This document shows, in pieces, positions 1 to 5,775 of a DNA stretch of 7,146 nt. The stretch comes from JABDGR01 sp035546135 (GTDB lineage: Bacteria; Verrucomicrobiota; Verrucomicrobiia; Opitutales; JABDGR01): NCBI GenBank assembly GCA_035546135.1, contig DASZWY010000265.1:1-7146 (forward strand). Direction: 5' to 3'. The notes under the pieces were generated by a model. That model was not told the origin of the DNA. It worked only from the letters and a program-made list of their open reading frames with translations, and did no database searches. A program made the translations under genes and the position numbers. Position 1 is the first letter of the stretch; every line of letters begins with the position of its first letter.

Positions 1-1301
1 TGGCTGCCCATGCCGCGGTATTGCTTGTAAAACTTGCCGTCGATTTCGATGATTTCGCCCGGCGCTTCGCGGCAGCCCGCGAGCAGGCCGCCGAGGATGA
101 CGGCGTCGCCGAGCGTCAGCGCCTTGACGATGTCGCCGCTCTTGGTGATGCCGCCGTCGCCGATGATGCGCACGCCCCGGCGTTTCGCTTCCTGGGTGCA
201 GACGTAGAGCGCGGTGAGCTGCGGGATGCCCACGCCCGCGACCATGCGCGTCGTGCAGATCGAACCGGGGCCCTGGCCGACCTTGATGGCGTCGGCCCCG
301 GCCTCGGCGAGGAACGCCACGCCCGCGGCGGTGGTGACATTGCCCGCGATGATCGTGAGCTGCGGAAATGCTTCGCGCAGCAGTTTCACGCTCTGGCCGA
401 CGCCGAGCGTGTGCCCATGCGCGGTCGAGACGGCGAGGGCGTCCACCCCGGCCTGCACGAGCGCGGCGGCGTGCTTGAGCATCCGGTCGCGGTCGAGTTC
501 GCCGGCGGGCGTGCGCGGGGCGGAGATGGCCGCGCCGCACACGAGGTGGAAATTCGCGTCGCGCGCCGGCTTGACGTTCGCGCGCGCCTCGTCGCTGATG
601 CGCTCGATGTCGCTCAGGGTGAACAGCCCGCGCAGGCGGTCCTTGTCGTCCACCACGAGCAGCTTGTGGATGCCGAGGTGCTCGGTGAAAAACTTGTCGG
701 CCGCGGCGATGGGGTTTTTGCCGAGTTCCTTTTCGCGGATGGTGTAAACCTCGGCGCGCGGCGTCATGGCGTCGGCGACTTTCTTCGCGCGGTAGCGGTC
801 CTTGACCACGCGGCCCGACAGCAGGCCCACCAGCACGCCTTTTTCATCCACCACTGGAAACGTGCGGAACGAAAACCGCTTCGCCTCGACGCGCATCAGC
901 ACGTCCTCAATCGTCTGCTCGGGCGAGACGCGGATGGGGTCCTGAATCAACCCGTGGACGTGGAATTTCACACGCTCGACTTCGCGCACCTGCTCCGCCT
1001 CGCCGAGATTATAATGGATCAGGCCCAGCCCGCCGTTGAGCGCCATCCCGATGGCCATGGCCGATTCGGTGACGGTGTCCATGTCCGCCGAGATAATCGG
1101 CATCGACAGGTGGAGCGTGTCGCTCAGCGAAGTGTCGAGCTTCGTTTCGCGCGGCAGCACCTCGGAGTAGCGCGTGGCGAGGGTGACGTCGTCGTAGGTG
1201 AGGGCGGTCGGCGCCTGGCCCGGAAAAAACTCGCCCGCCGCTTGGTAAAAGCAGGCGTCGTCAGGAGAGGCCTCGCGGGTCTTTTTGGGAAGAGCGCTCA
1301 T
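1..1301 (-). CDS. guaB: IMP dehydrogenase, C-terminus cut by window edge
   Basis: Oxidises IMP to XMP with NAD+, the committed step of guanine nucleotide synthesis; cytosolic, tetrameric in the family. 433 residues are visible; the usual length is about 490, so roughly the last 55-60, including the catalytic Arg-Tyr flap, lie beyond the left edge. In order: N-terminal barrel part with SADMDTVTE (about 71-79); two CBS domains (about 118-235); second barrel half with GNV (320-322), the catalytic loop GPGSICTTR (344-352, nucleophile C349), GDGGI (381-385) and YRGMGS (428-433). YRGMGS favours IMP dehydrogenase over GMP reductase, which usually has YGMSS. Oddities: the DTAHGH motif reads STAHGH (S292), the GS after the last barrel strand reads GG (404-405), and one residue is missing just before it. 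The ATG at 1301 gives a normal N-terminus; no Shine-Dalgarno precedes it. It follows adenine deaminase after 66 bp on the same strand. Confidence 0.95.
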   Translation of the reverse strand, partial: MSALPKKTREASPDDACFYQAAGEFFPGQAPTALTYDDVTLATRYSEVLPRETKLDTSLSDTLHLSMPIISADMDTVTESAMAIGMALNGGLGLIHYNLGEAEQVREVERVKFHVHGLIQDPIRVSPEQTIEDVLMRVEAKRFSFRTFPVVDEKGVLVGLLSGRVVKDRYRAKKVADAMTPRAEVYTIREKELGKNPIAAADKFFTEHLGIHKLLVVDDKDRLRGLFTLSDIERISDEARANVKPARDANFHLVCGAAISAPRTPAGELDRDRMLKHAAALVQAGVDALAVSTAHGHTLGVGQSVKLLREAFPQLTIIAGNVTTAAGVAFLAEAGADAIKVGQGPGSICTTRMVAGVGIPQLTALYVCTQEAKRRGVRIIGDGGITKSGDIVKALTLGDAVILGGLLAGCREAPGEIIEIDGKFYKQYRGMGS

Positions 1302-1367
1302 GGGCACAAGGGATGCGTTTCCCAGAGTCAATTAACGGTTAACCGCCGCGGAGGCAAACTTCTTTTT
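1302..1367. other. Intergenic region between ade and guaB, with palindrome
   Basis: This 66-bp gap holds a perfect 10-bp palindrome CGGTTAACCG at 1336-1345, next to CCGCGG at 1346-1351. On the minus strand TTGACT follows the palindrome, but no -10 box lies at a normal distance. The A-run next to the ade stop codon reads as A, not T, on the transcribed strand, so it is not an intrinsic terminator. The palindrome could be an operator or chance; it has no second copy in the window. Confidence 0.3.
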
Positions 1368-3026
1368 TTAATCCACCCACGGCTCGACCAGCGCGAATTT
1401 GCCGACGTCGAACAGGCCGAGGTCGCCGAGCTTGAGTTGCGGGATGACGAGCAGGGCCAGGAACGACAGGCACATGTGCGGCGCCTTCAGCTTGCAGCCA
1501 TGTTCGCGCGCAAGTTTCGACAATTCCTCGTAGGCCATGCCCGCCGCATGGGCGTCCTGCGTGGTCATTAATCCCGCGATGGGCAACGGCAATACTTTCT
1601 CCATCGCACCCGCCGCAAAGGCCAAGCCGCCGCCGTGTTTGATGACCGCGTTGACTGCGCGGGTGAGGTCCGCGTCATTCGCGCCGACGGCAACAATATT
1701 GTGCGAATCATGTGCGACGCTCGAGGCCAGCGCGCCGCTCTTTAAGCCGAAATTGCGCACGAGTGCCACCGCGGGCGGGGCATCGGCATAGCGGTTGACC
1801 ACGGTGAGCTTGAGCAAATCGCGCGCGGGGTCGCATTCCACCAGGCCGTTGTCTGAAACCTTGGGCTTTTCCACCGCCGCGCCGGTGACAATCTGCCCGT
1901 CGATGGCCTCGATGACCCGCAGGCGCTTCCCCGCGACGGCCGGCAGCGCAAAGTCCTCGGGCTTTTTCGGCTTCGCATTAAAAACATTCACCGGCTTGAC
2001 TGTCACCCGCGCGACGAGCGGCTGGCCGTTTTGCGCGACGAGCTTGCCGTTCACCCACGTGCGCTGCACTTTGAAGTCCTTGAGATTGTTCAGCTCGACG
2101 AGGTCCGCCGGGTCGCCGGGCTGGAGCAGCCCGACGGTCAGGCCGTAGTGGCGCACCGGGTTGAGCGTGCCCGCGCGCAGCGCATCCATCACCGGCACGC
2201 CGTGGGCGACCGCGCGGCGCACCAGCGCGTCAATCTGCGATACCAGCAGCTCGTCCGGGTGTTTGTCGTCGCTGCACAGGCCGCACTTCTCCGGCTTTTC
2301 CAGCAGCAGCGGCCAGAGCGCCTCGAAATTGCGCGCGGCGGAGCCTTCGCGAATCCACACCATCATGCCGAGCGCGGCGCGCTGGCGGGCCTCTTCAAGC
2401 GTCGTGCACTCATGGTCGGTTTCGATGCCGGCGGCGGCGTATTTTTTCAAGTCCTCGCCCAGCACGCCGGGCGAATGGCCATCGATGTGTTTGCCGCGCC
2501 GCTTCGCCTCGCCGAGGATGGCCCGCATGGTCGGGTCGCCGAAAATCACCGCGGGAAAGTTCATCACCTCGGCGAGGTAGAGCACCTCGGGCAGCGCGAG
2601 CAGTTCGCCGACCTCCTTCGGGCCGAAGCGCGCGCCGGCGGTCTCGAAATTTGTCGCCGGGACGCAAGACGGCGCGCCGAAGAAAATTTTGCACGCCGCG
2701 CGCTTGGCGTCCTCAATCATCCACCGCACGCCGGGCAGGCCGAGCACGTTGGCGATTTCATGCGGGTCGCTGACGGTGGCGACGGTGCCGTGGGTGACCG
2801 CGACACGGGCAAACTCGCTCGGCGGCAGCATCGAGCTTTCGACGTGCACATGCGCGTCCACAAAGCCCGGCGCAAACCACGGCGCCCCGTCCTGCGGCGG
2901 CCCTTGCTCGGTGACGCGCGCGATGCGGCCCTGCGCGATTGCAATCGTCCCGGCAAACAATTTGCCTGCGACAACATCCGCGATGTTGCCGGCGAGGATT
3001 TGCGCGGTGGTCGCGGGGTGGGCCAT
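1368..3026 (-). CDS. ade: Adenine deaminase
   Basis: Hydrolyses adenine to hypoxanthine and ammonia in purine salvage; a metal-dependent amidohydrolase-superfamily enzyme. At 552 residues it has near-normal length for the AdeC type (about 570-600) and is intact. Visible motifs: HVHVESS (59-65, the HxH metal ligands on the first barrel strand), DPHEIANV (87-94), DGHSPG (182-187, H184 the likely third histidine), TDHE (203-206) and SDDKHP (252-257, with the barrel-end Asp). The family's C-terminal domain is present, with SSVAHDSHNIVAVG at 435-448. The ATG at 3026 starts directly before the N-terminal beta domain; it lacks a Shine-Dalgarno sequence. Only 19 bp separate it from the upstream secreted-protein gene, so co-transcription is likely. 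guaB downstream would use the IMP formed from hypoxanthine after phosphoribosylation. Confidence 0.96.
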   Translation of the reverse strand: MAHPATTAQILAGNIADVVAGKLFAGTIAIAQGRIARVTEQGPPQDGAPWFAPGFVDAHVHVESSMLPPSEFARVAVTHGTVATVSDPHEIANVLGLPGVRWMIEDAKRAACKIFFGAPSCVPATNFETAGARFGPKEVGELLALPEVLYLAEVMNFPAVIFGDPTMRAILGEAKRRGKHIDGHSPGVLGEDLKKYAAAGIETDHECTTLEEARQRAALGMMVWIREGSAARNFEALWPLLLEKPEKCGLCSDDKHPDELLVSQIDALVRRAVAHGVPVMDALRAGTLNPVRHYGLTVGLLQPGDPADLVELNNLKDFKVQRTWVNGKLVAQNGQPLVARVTVKPVNVFNAKPKKPEDFALPAVAGKRLRVIEAIDGQIVTGAAVEKPKVSDNGLVECDPARDLLKLTVVNRYADAPPAVALVRNFGLKSGALASSVAHDSHNIVAVGANDADLTRAVNAVIKHGGGLAFAAGAMEKVLPLPIAGLMTTQDAHAAGMAYEELSKLAREHGCKLKAPHMCLSFLALLVIPQLKLGDLGLFDVGKFALVEPWVD

Positions 3027-3045
3027 GAGGGGAGCGCCGCTTGGC

Positions 3046-4014
3046 TCAGGGCATCGTGATCGTCTGGGTGCCGGTGCGCTTGGCGTTGACGCCCATGCGC
3101 AGATGGGCGCCGTTGATATCGCCTTCCGCGGACATGGTCATCGTCATGGTGGTCGATTCGCTCAGCGCGCCCTTGGCGGCGGCGGGAAACGTGCCGCTTA
3201 ATTCGATGTTGCAATCACCCGGGGTGGCCTGGACGCCGGCGGGCAACGGCAGCGAAACGCCCGTGAGCTTGAGCTTGCCGCTGACGGTGGCCACCTGGTT
3301 GGCGCCTTCGCCCTGAATGCCGTCGAGCTTCATCACGCCATCGAGCCCGGTGGCGGTGCCGCCGGTTTTCGCCAATTCCGCAATCACCGCGGGACTGGCC
3401 GCCCAGGTGCCGCCGACCGGCATGGCCTCCTTGGGGCCAAACAGGTCCTGATCGCTTTGCCCCTGCGCGGTGACCGGGATCACCTCCGCCACGAACGCCG
3501 GCAGCGCGGGAGCAAGCGGCTGGCCATTCTTGGTGAAGGTCTTCGCGTTCTGGTCGGTAAATTCAGCGACGACCGTGTCGCCCGCTTGGGGCAGGCCGGT
3601 CACCGGCGCGTCGTTTTGCGTGGCTTGGATGTTTTTGAAGGTGAGCGACAGTTTCTTCGGTGAGCCATTCGGGTTGACGGCCAGCACTTCGGCGTCCGCT
3701 TCGAGATGGACGCTGGATTTCTGGTTCTGGTTTTGTTTTTGCGGCGCGGGCATTTGCGGGGCGGAAACTTCAATCGCCATGTCCATGGTCGTGGACGTGT
3801 CGCAGGCCAGGCTGATTTTCTGGCCGACTTTAAGCGGGGGATTAAGGTTGACCTGGTAAGTCTTGACCGCGGGTGTGGCGGGCGCGGGGGCCGCGGCGGC
3901 CGGGGCCGCCGGAGTGGAAGGCTTTTCCTCCGTGGGGGCGGTCGAGGATTTCGAGCAAGACCAGGCGGTGGCGCTGGCCAGCATCAAGGCAAAGGCGGCA
4001 AGGGTGGATTTCAT
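3046..4014 (-). CDS. Secreted, probable lipoprotein of unknown function
   Basis: A 322-residue protein I do not recognise. It begins with Lys-2, a hydrophobic stretch (about 4-18) and Cys-20 in the context AWSC, which fits a signal peptide with a loose lipobox (the -3 position is Ala rather than Leu). An Ala/Pro/Thr-rich linker follows (about 25-50), then a probably beta-rich domain with alternating polar/hydrophobic strands (about 51-322), including a short Gln/Asn-rich segment (92-98) and a Thr-Met alternation (288-294). Two further Cys occur at 71 and 268. The ATG at 4014 is chosen because it gives the signal peptide; the reading frame stays open upstream to a TTG at 4092, but that would add 26 unlikely residues. 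No Shine-Dalgarno; a run of seven C lies 5 nt before the start. It ends 19 bp before ade, so it may be co-transcribed with it, without an obvious functional link. Confidence 0.75.
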   Translation of the reverse strand: MKSTLAAFALMLASATAWSCSKSSTAPTEEKPSTPAAPAAAAPAPATPAVKTYQVNLNPPLKVGQKISLACDTSTTMDMAIEVSAPQMPAPQKQNQNQKSSVHLEADAEVLAVNPNGSPKKLSLTFKNIQATQNDAPVTGLPQAGDTVVAEFTDQNAKTFTKNGQPLAPALPAFVAEVIPVTAQGQSDQDLFGPKEAMPVGGTWAASPAVIAELAKTGGTATGLDGVMKLDGIQGEGANQVATVSGKLKLTGVSLPLPAGVQATPGDCNIELSGTFPAAAKGALSESTTMTMTMSAEGDINGAHLRMGVNAKRTGTQTITMP

Positions 4015-4183
4015 GACAGGGGGGGAACGGGTTGGGAGCGCGGTCGGTGGAGGCGGGACAATTAGTGAATATTCTCTCCGAAACCAATGCAAATCGTGCC
4101 ATGGCCCACCGTTGCCGACGGCACGCCTCTATTGCGCTCCCGCTTTTGCTGATGAACCGCCTTCGGTTCCCCGCGCAGCAGGG
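4015..4183. other. Intergenic region with small inverted repeats
   Basis: This is the longest gap in the window (169 bp), between the ferredoxin gene and the secreted-protein gene. It holds the post-ferredoxin hairpin (4154-4169), an 11-bp odd palindrome TGCCGACGGCA (4113-4123), an inverted repeat CGTGCC/GGCACG (4095-4100 and 4120-4125), and an AT-rich patch at about 4060-4095 where a promoter for the downstream gene would be expected. No -35/-10 pair there is convincing. Confidence 0.4.
4154..4169 (-). terminator. Small hairpin after ferredoxin gene, possible terminator
   Basis: GAACCG and CGGTTC form a perfect 6-bp stem with a 4-nt loop, starting 14 nt after the ferredoxin stop codon. No T-run follows on the transcribed strand, so it is at best a weak or factor-assisted terminator. 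Its position at the end of the four-gene cluster is the main support. Confidence 0.3.
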
Positions 4184-4423
4184 TTACGCCTCGTCGCCGT
4201 CGGAGCCGATGGCCTCGACCGGGCAGCCCTCGAGCGCCTCCATGCACTTGTCGACGTCCTCCTGGGTCTCGGGCTGCTTGTAGACGTACGAGTAGCCGCC
4301 GTCATCGCTGCGCTTGAAGAAATCCGGCGCCGTCTCGCGGCAAAGGTCGCAGTCAATGCACTGCTGGTCCACGTAGAATTTGCCGGCGATGTTGTCGCCC
4401 CACTTGTCCTTTTTGTCGGCCAT
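4184..4423 (-). CDS. Small [4Fe-4S] single-cluster ferredoxin
   Basis: A 79-residue acidic electron carrier. The N-terminal ligand motif CIDCDLC (C22, C25, C28) and the C-terminal CP (C67-P68) supply the four cysteines for one [4Fe-4S] cluster; an extra C60 is not needed as a ligand. The segment between (RETAPDFFKR, then GGYSYVYKQPE) matches single-cluster ferredoxins in which the second cluster site is lost. The start at 4423 gives a short charged N-terminus; no Shine-Dalgarno precedes it. It is the last gene of a same-strand cluster, 51 bp after the three-TM membrane protein. The redox partner cannot be told from the sequence. A role with the neighbouring membrane proteins is inference. Confidence 0.92.
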   Translation of the reverse strand: MADKKDKWGDNIAGKFYVDQQCIDCDLCRETAPDFFKRSDDGGYSYVYKQPETQEDVDKCMEALEGCPVEAIGSDGDEA

Positions 4424-4474
4424 GATGGATGTAAAACGAAAATCATCGCCGGGCCGGGCGGCGAGGTCAAGCCT

Positions 4475-4831
4475 CTACCAGCCCCGCCGCCACAGGAACC
4501 ACCAGTGCTCGGCGCGCTGCACCCAGTGCACGCCGAGGTAGGGGATCAGCGCCGTGAACATCGCGAAGGTGTAGAGGAAGATGAGGCCGTGCCCGAGCCG
4601 GAACGACCGCGTCCAGCCGCAGAGCTTCAGGCCCAGGGCAATGCCGAGCGCCGCCAGCGGCAGCGCCACCAAGTCGCCGATTTCCCACCCGGCCACCCGC
4701 AATCCGCCCGTGGTCATTGCCTGGCCGAACAGCAGGCTGTTCACCAGCAGCAGCCCGGCGCTGGCCCGGCGCACGGTTTCCTCGCGCCACGATTCGGGCT
4801 CGCTGGGTGGAATTTGCACGCGCATCGCCAT
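4475..4831 (-). CDS. Small three-TM membrane protein of unknown function
   Basis: A 118-residue protein I do not recognise. The first ~22 residues are polar with several charges and probably cytosolic. Three hydrophobic segments follow at about 24-42, 51-71 and 79-101, then a short Trp/Arg-rich tail ending WFLWRRGW. It is the only gene here with a clear purine-rich ribosome site: AGGGAG ends directly before the first ATG and 6 nt before a second ATG two codons later, while AAGGA lies 7 nt before the first, so translation may start at 4831 or 4825. It lies 48 bp after the second channel-like gene and 51 bp before the ferredoxin gene on the same strand, which suggests one transcript. No catalytic or cofactor motif is visible. 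Confidence 0.75.
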   Translation of the reverse strand: MAMRVQIPPSEPESWREETVRRASAGLLLVNSLLFGQAMTTGGLRVAGWEIGDLVALPLAALGIALGLKLCGWTRSFRLGHGLIFLYTFAMFTALIPYLGVHWVQRAEHWWFLWRRGW

Positions 4832-4843
4832 CTCCCTGTCCTT
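4832..4843 (-). promoter_or_regulatory. Ribosome binding site of the three-TM protein gene
   Basis: On the minus strand AAGGA (4843-4839) and AGGGAG (4837-4832) precede the start. AAGGA is spaced 7 nt from the ATG at 4831, and AGGGAG is spaced 6 nt from the ATG at 4825, so either start is served. This stands out because the other genes with visible starts lack such a site. Confidence 0.55.
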
Positions 4844-4873
4844 ATATATAACTATCCAACCCCGCCGCGGCGG
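4842..4873. repeat. Two palindromes in the gap before the three-TM gene
   Basis: Between the stop of the second channel-like gene and the three-TM gene lie a perfect 12-bp GC palindrome CCGCCGCGGCGG (4862-4873) and a perfect 10-bp AT palindrome TTATATATAA (4842-4851). The first could fold as a short hairpin in the transcript but has no T-run. The second resembles a -10 box, but no -35 box lies upstream at a normal distance. Function is unknown. Confidence 0.3.
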
Positions 4874-4879
4874 AAATGT

Positions 4880-5260
4880 TCAATGCGATGCGGAAGCGGG
4901 CGGCTTGGGCTTGGCGGATTTTTCGGCGACCGTATGAAAATAATGGAAGAACCGATGGAGGACCGGGGCCAGAAAGAAGCCGATGCAGGTCAGGAATAGC
5001 ACGCCGCTGAAGATCGCGTAGGTGCCGGCGAAGACCTTCCCGCTTTCGGTCTTCAGGTCTCCCAACGGCCCCATCCCCGAGAGAATCATGGCGGCGTTCA
5101 CATAGGAGTCCGTCCACGACATGGCCTCGAAGTGGTGGTAGCCCAGCATGCCGATGGCCAGCGCCACCACCAGCACGACCCCCGCGCCCAAGGCATGGCG
5201 CACAACCCGGCTGGCAAACGCGCGGCGCGGCAGCAGGGGGTCATCGCGGCGTTCGTACAT
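4880..5260 (-). CDS. Two-TM potassium-channel-like protein without selectivity filter (second copy)
   Basis: A 126-residue membrane protein with the M1 / pore helix / M2 order of a K+ channel pore module. Basic N-terminus (1-21), TM1 about 22-41 ending MLGYHHFE, pore-helix-like segment about 49-60 (WTDSYVNAAMIL), loop, TM2 about 76-101 ending APVLHRF, and a short Lys/Pro-rich tail. Where a channel has TVGYGD this protein has SGMGPLGD (61-68): one Gly remains (G64) and Pro replaces the Tyr, so K+ selectivity of the normal kind is not expected. It is a paralogue of the gene directly upstream: 21 of 46 positions are identical without gaps (36-81 here against 41-86 there). It starts 15 bp after that gene's stop, without a Shine-Dalgarno. 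Its role is unknown; channel fold is inferred from layout. Confidence 0.8.
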   Translation of the reverse strand: MYERRDDPLLPRRAFASRVVRHALGAGVVLVVALAIGMLGYHHFEAMSWTDSYVNAAMILSGMGPLGDLKTESGKVFAGTYAIFSGVLFLTCIGFFLAPVLHRFFHYFHTVAEKSAKPKPPASASH

Positions 5261-5275
5261 GGCGCGGGTTCGCGG

Positions 5276-5647
5276 CTACGGGCGGTGGCTTTTCGCGGAA
5301 CGGTCTTCCACCACGCTGACGATTTGCTTGATCTTGGGCGCAATGACGACCGAGATCGTGCTCAGGAAAACGACGATGTTGCACAAGCTGTAGACGCCGG
5401 CGAAAATCTTGGCCGCATCCGTCTTGTGCGGGTAATTAGGCCCCTCGTCGGCAATGAGCAGGGCCGCGTAAAAGAACGAATCCACCCAATTGCAGCCGTC
5501 GAGAATATGATAGCCCAGCATGCCGATGCCGAGCCAGACGCCAAAAATCACCGTCACCAAAACGCACTGCTGCAAAAACCGCAGGACAATCTGCTGCCTC
5601 GTCAGCGGCTGAGCCGCCGCGGCGGTCGGTTTGAGCGGTCCGTCCAT
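5276..5647 (-). CDS. Two-TM potassium-channel-like protein without selectivity filter (first copy)
   Basis: A 123-residue paralogue of the next gene, with the same M1 / pore helix / M2 plan: Ala-rich polar N-terminus (1-27), TM1 about 28-47 ending IGMLGYH, pore-helix-like segment about 54-65 (WVDSFFYAALLI), loop, TM2 about 80-104 ending VIAPK, and a short charged tail (EDRSAK). The filter position reads ADEGPNYP (66-73), which is further from TVGYG than its partner and carries two acidic residues. The Gly-Pro pair (69-70), the KT after the loop and FAG in TM2 are shared with the partner. The ATG at 5647 is preferred; a TTG at 5671 in the same frame would add eight residues. Neither has a Shine-Dalgarno. 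It appears to be the first gene of the four-gene small-protein cluster. Co-expression and a mixed oligomer with the second copy are inference. Confidence 0.78.
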   Translation of the reverse strand: MDGPLKPTAAAAQPLTRQQIVLRFLQQCVLVTVIFGVWLGIGMLGYHILDGCNWVDSFFYAALLIADEGPNYPHKTDAAKIFAGVYSLCNIVVFLSTISVVIAPKIKQIVSVVEDRSAKSHRP

Positions 5648-5741
5648 GGCTGGCAGTATGGAGTTAAACAAGGCGGGCGCAAGCTTCCGGCATGTTCAAA
5701 CGGCGCTGGGGACGCCGCCCTTGGCCAGGTCTTCGAGGTGG

Positions 5742-5763
5742 GGCGGGCTGCCCTCAGCCCGCC
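5742..5763 (-). terminator. Strong GC hairpin after the GGQ protein gene
   Basis: GGCGGGCTG (5742-5750) and CAGCCCGCC (5755-5763) form a perfect 9-bp stem with a 4-nt loop, beginning 12 nt after the release-factor-like gene's stop codon. No T-run follows on the transcribed strand, so classical intrinsic termination is uncertain. It could equally be a dispersed GC-rich palindromic repeat. The rest of the gap (5648-5741) has no convincing promoter. Confidence 0.4.
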
Positions 5764-5775
5764 GCTCCCGCGCAT

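Noticed and set aside
21..1571. Long open frame on the plus strand opposite guaB
   Set aside because: It is the antisense shadow of a clear IMP dehydrogenase. Its protein is rich in Arg/His/Ala with no recognisable motif, as expected from GC-rich codon bias.
2031..3059. Long open frame on the plus strand opposite ade
   Set aside because: It is fully antisense to adenine deaminase, whose motifs are all present. The translated product has low-information Arg/Ala/His composition.
4055..4095. Possible promoter for the secreted-protein gene (TTGGTT with a 17-bp spacer to TAATTG)
   Set aside because: The -10 match is poor and other hexamers in the AT-rich patch do no better at normal spacing.
4062..4247. 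Short frame overlapping the ferredoxin 3' end
   Set aside because: It overlaps the ferredoxin in a different frame and has an Arg/Gly-rich composition typical of a shadow.
3863..4999. Plus-strand frame across the secreted protein, ferredoxin and three-TM genes
   Set aside because: It crosses several minus-strand genes and an intergenic gap and shows no domain. The minus-strand genes have signal peptide, Fe-S ligands and TM segments.
5648..5685. Possible promoter for the channel-like cluster (TTGCGC with a 16-bp spacer to CATACT)
   Set aside because: The -35 matches at only three positions, and transcription would start almost at the ATG. The case is too weak to annotate.
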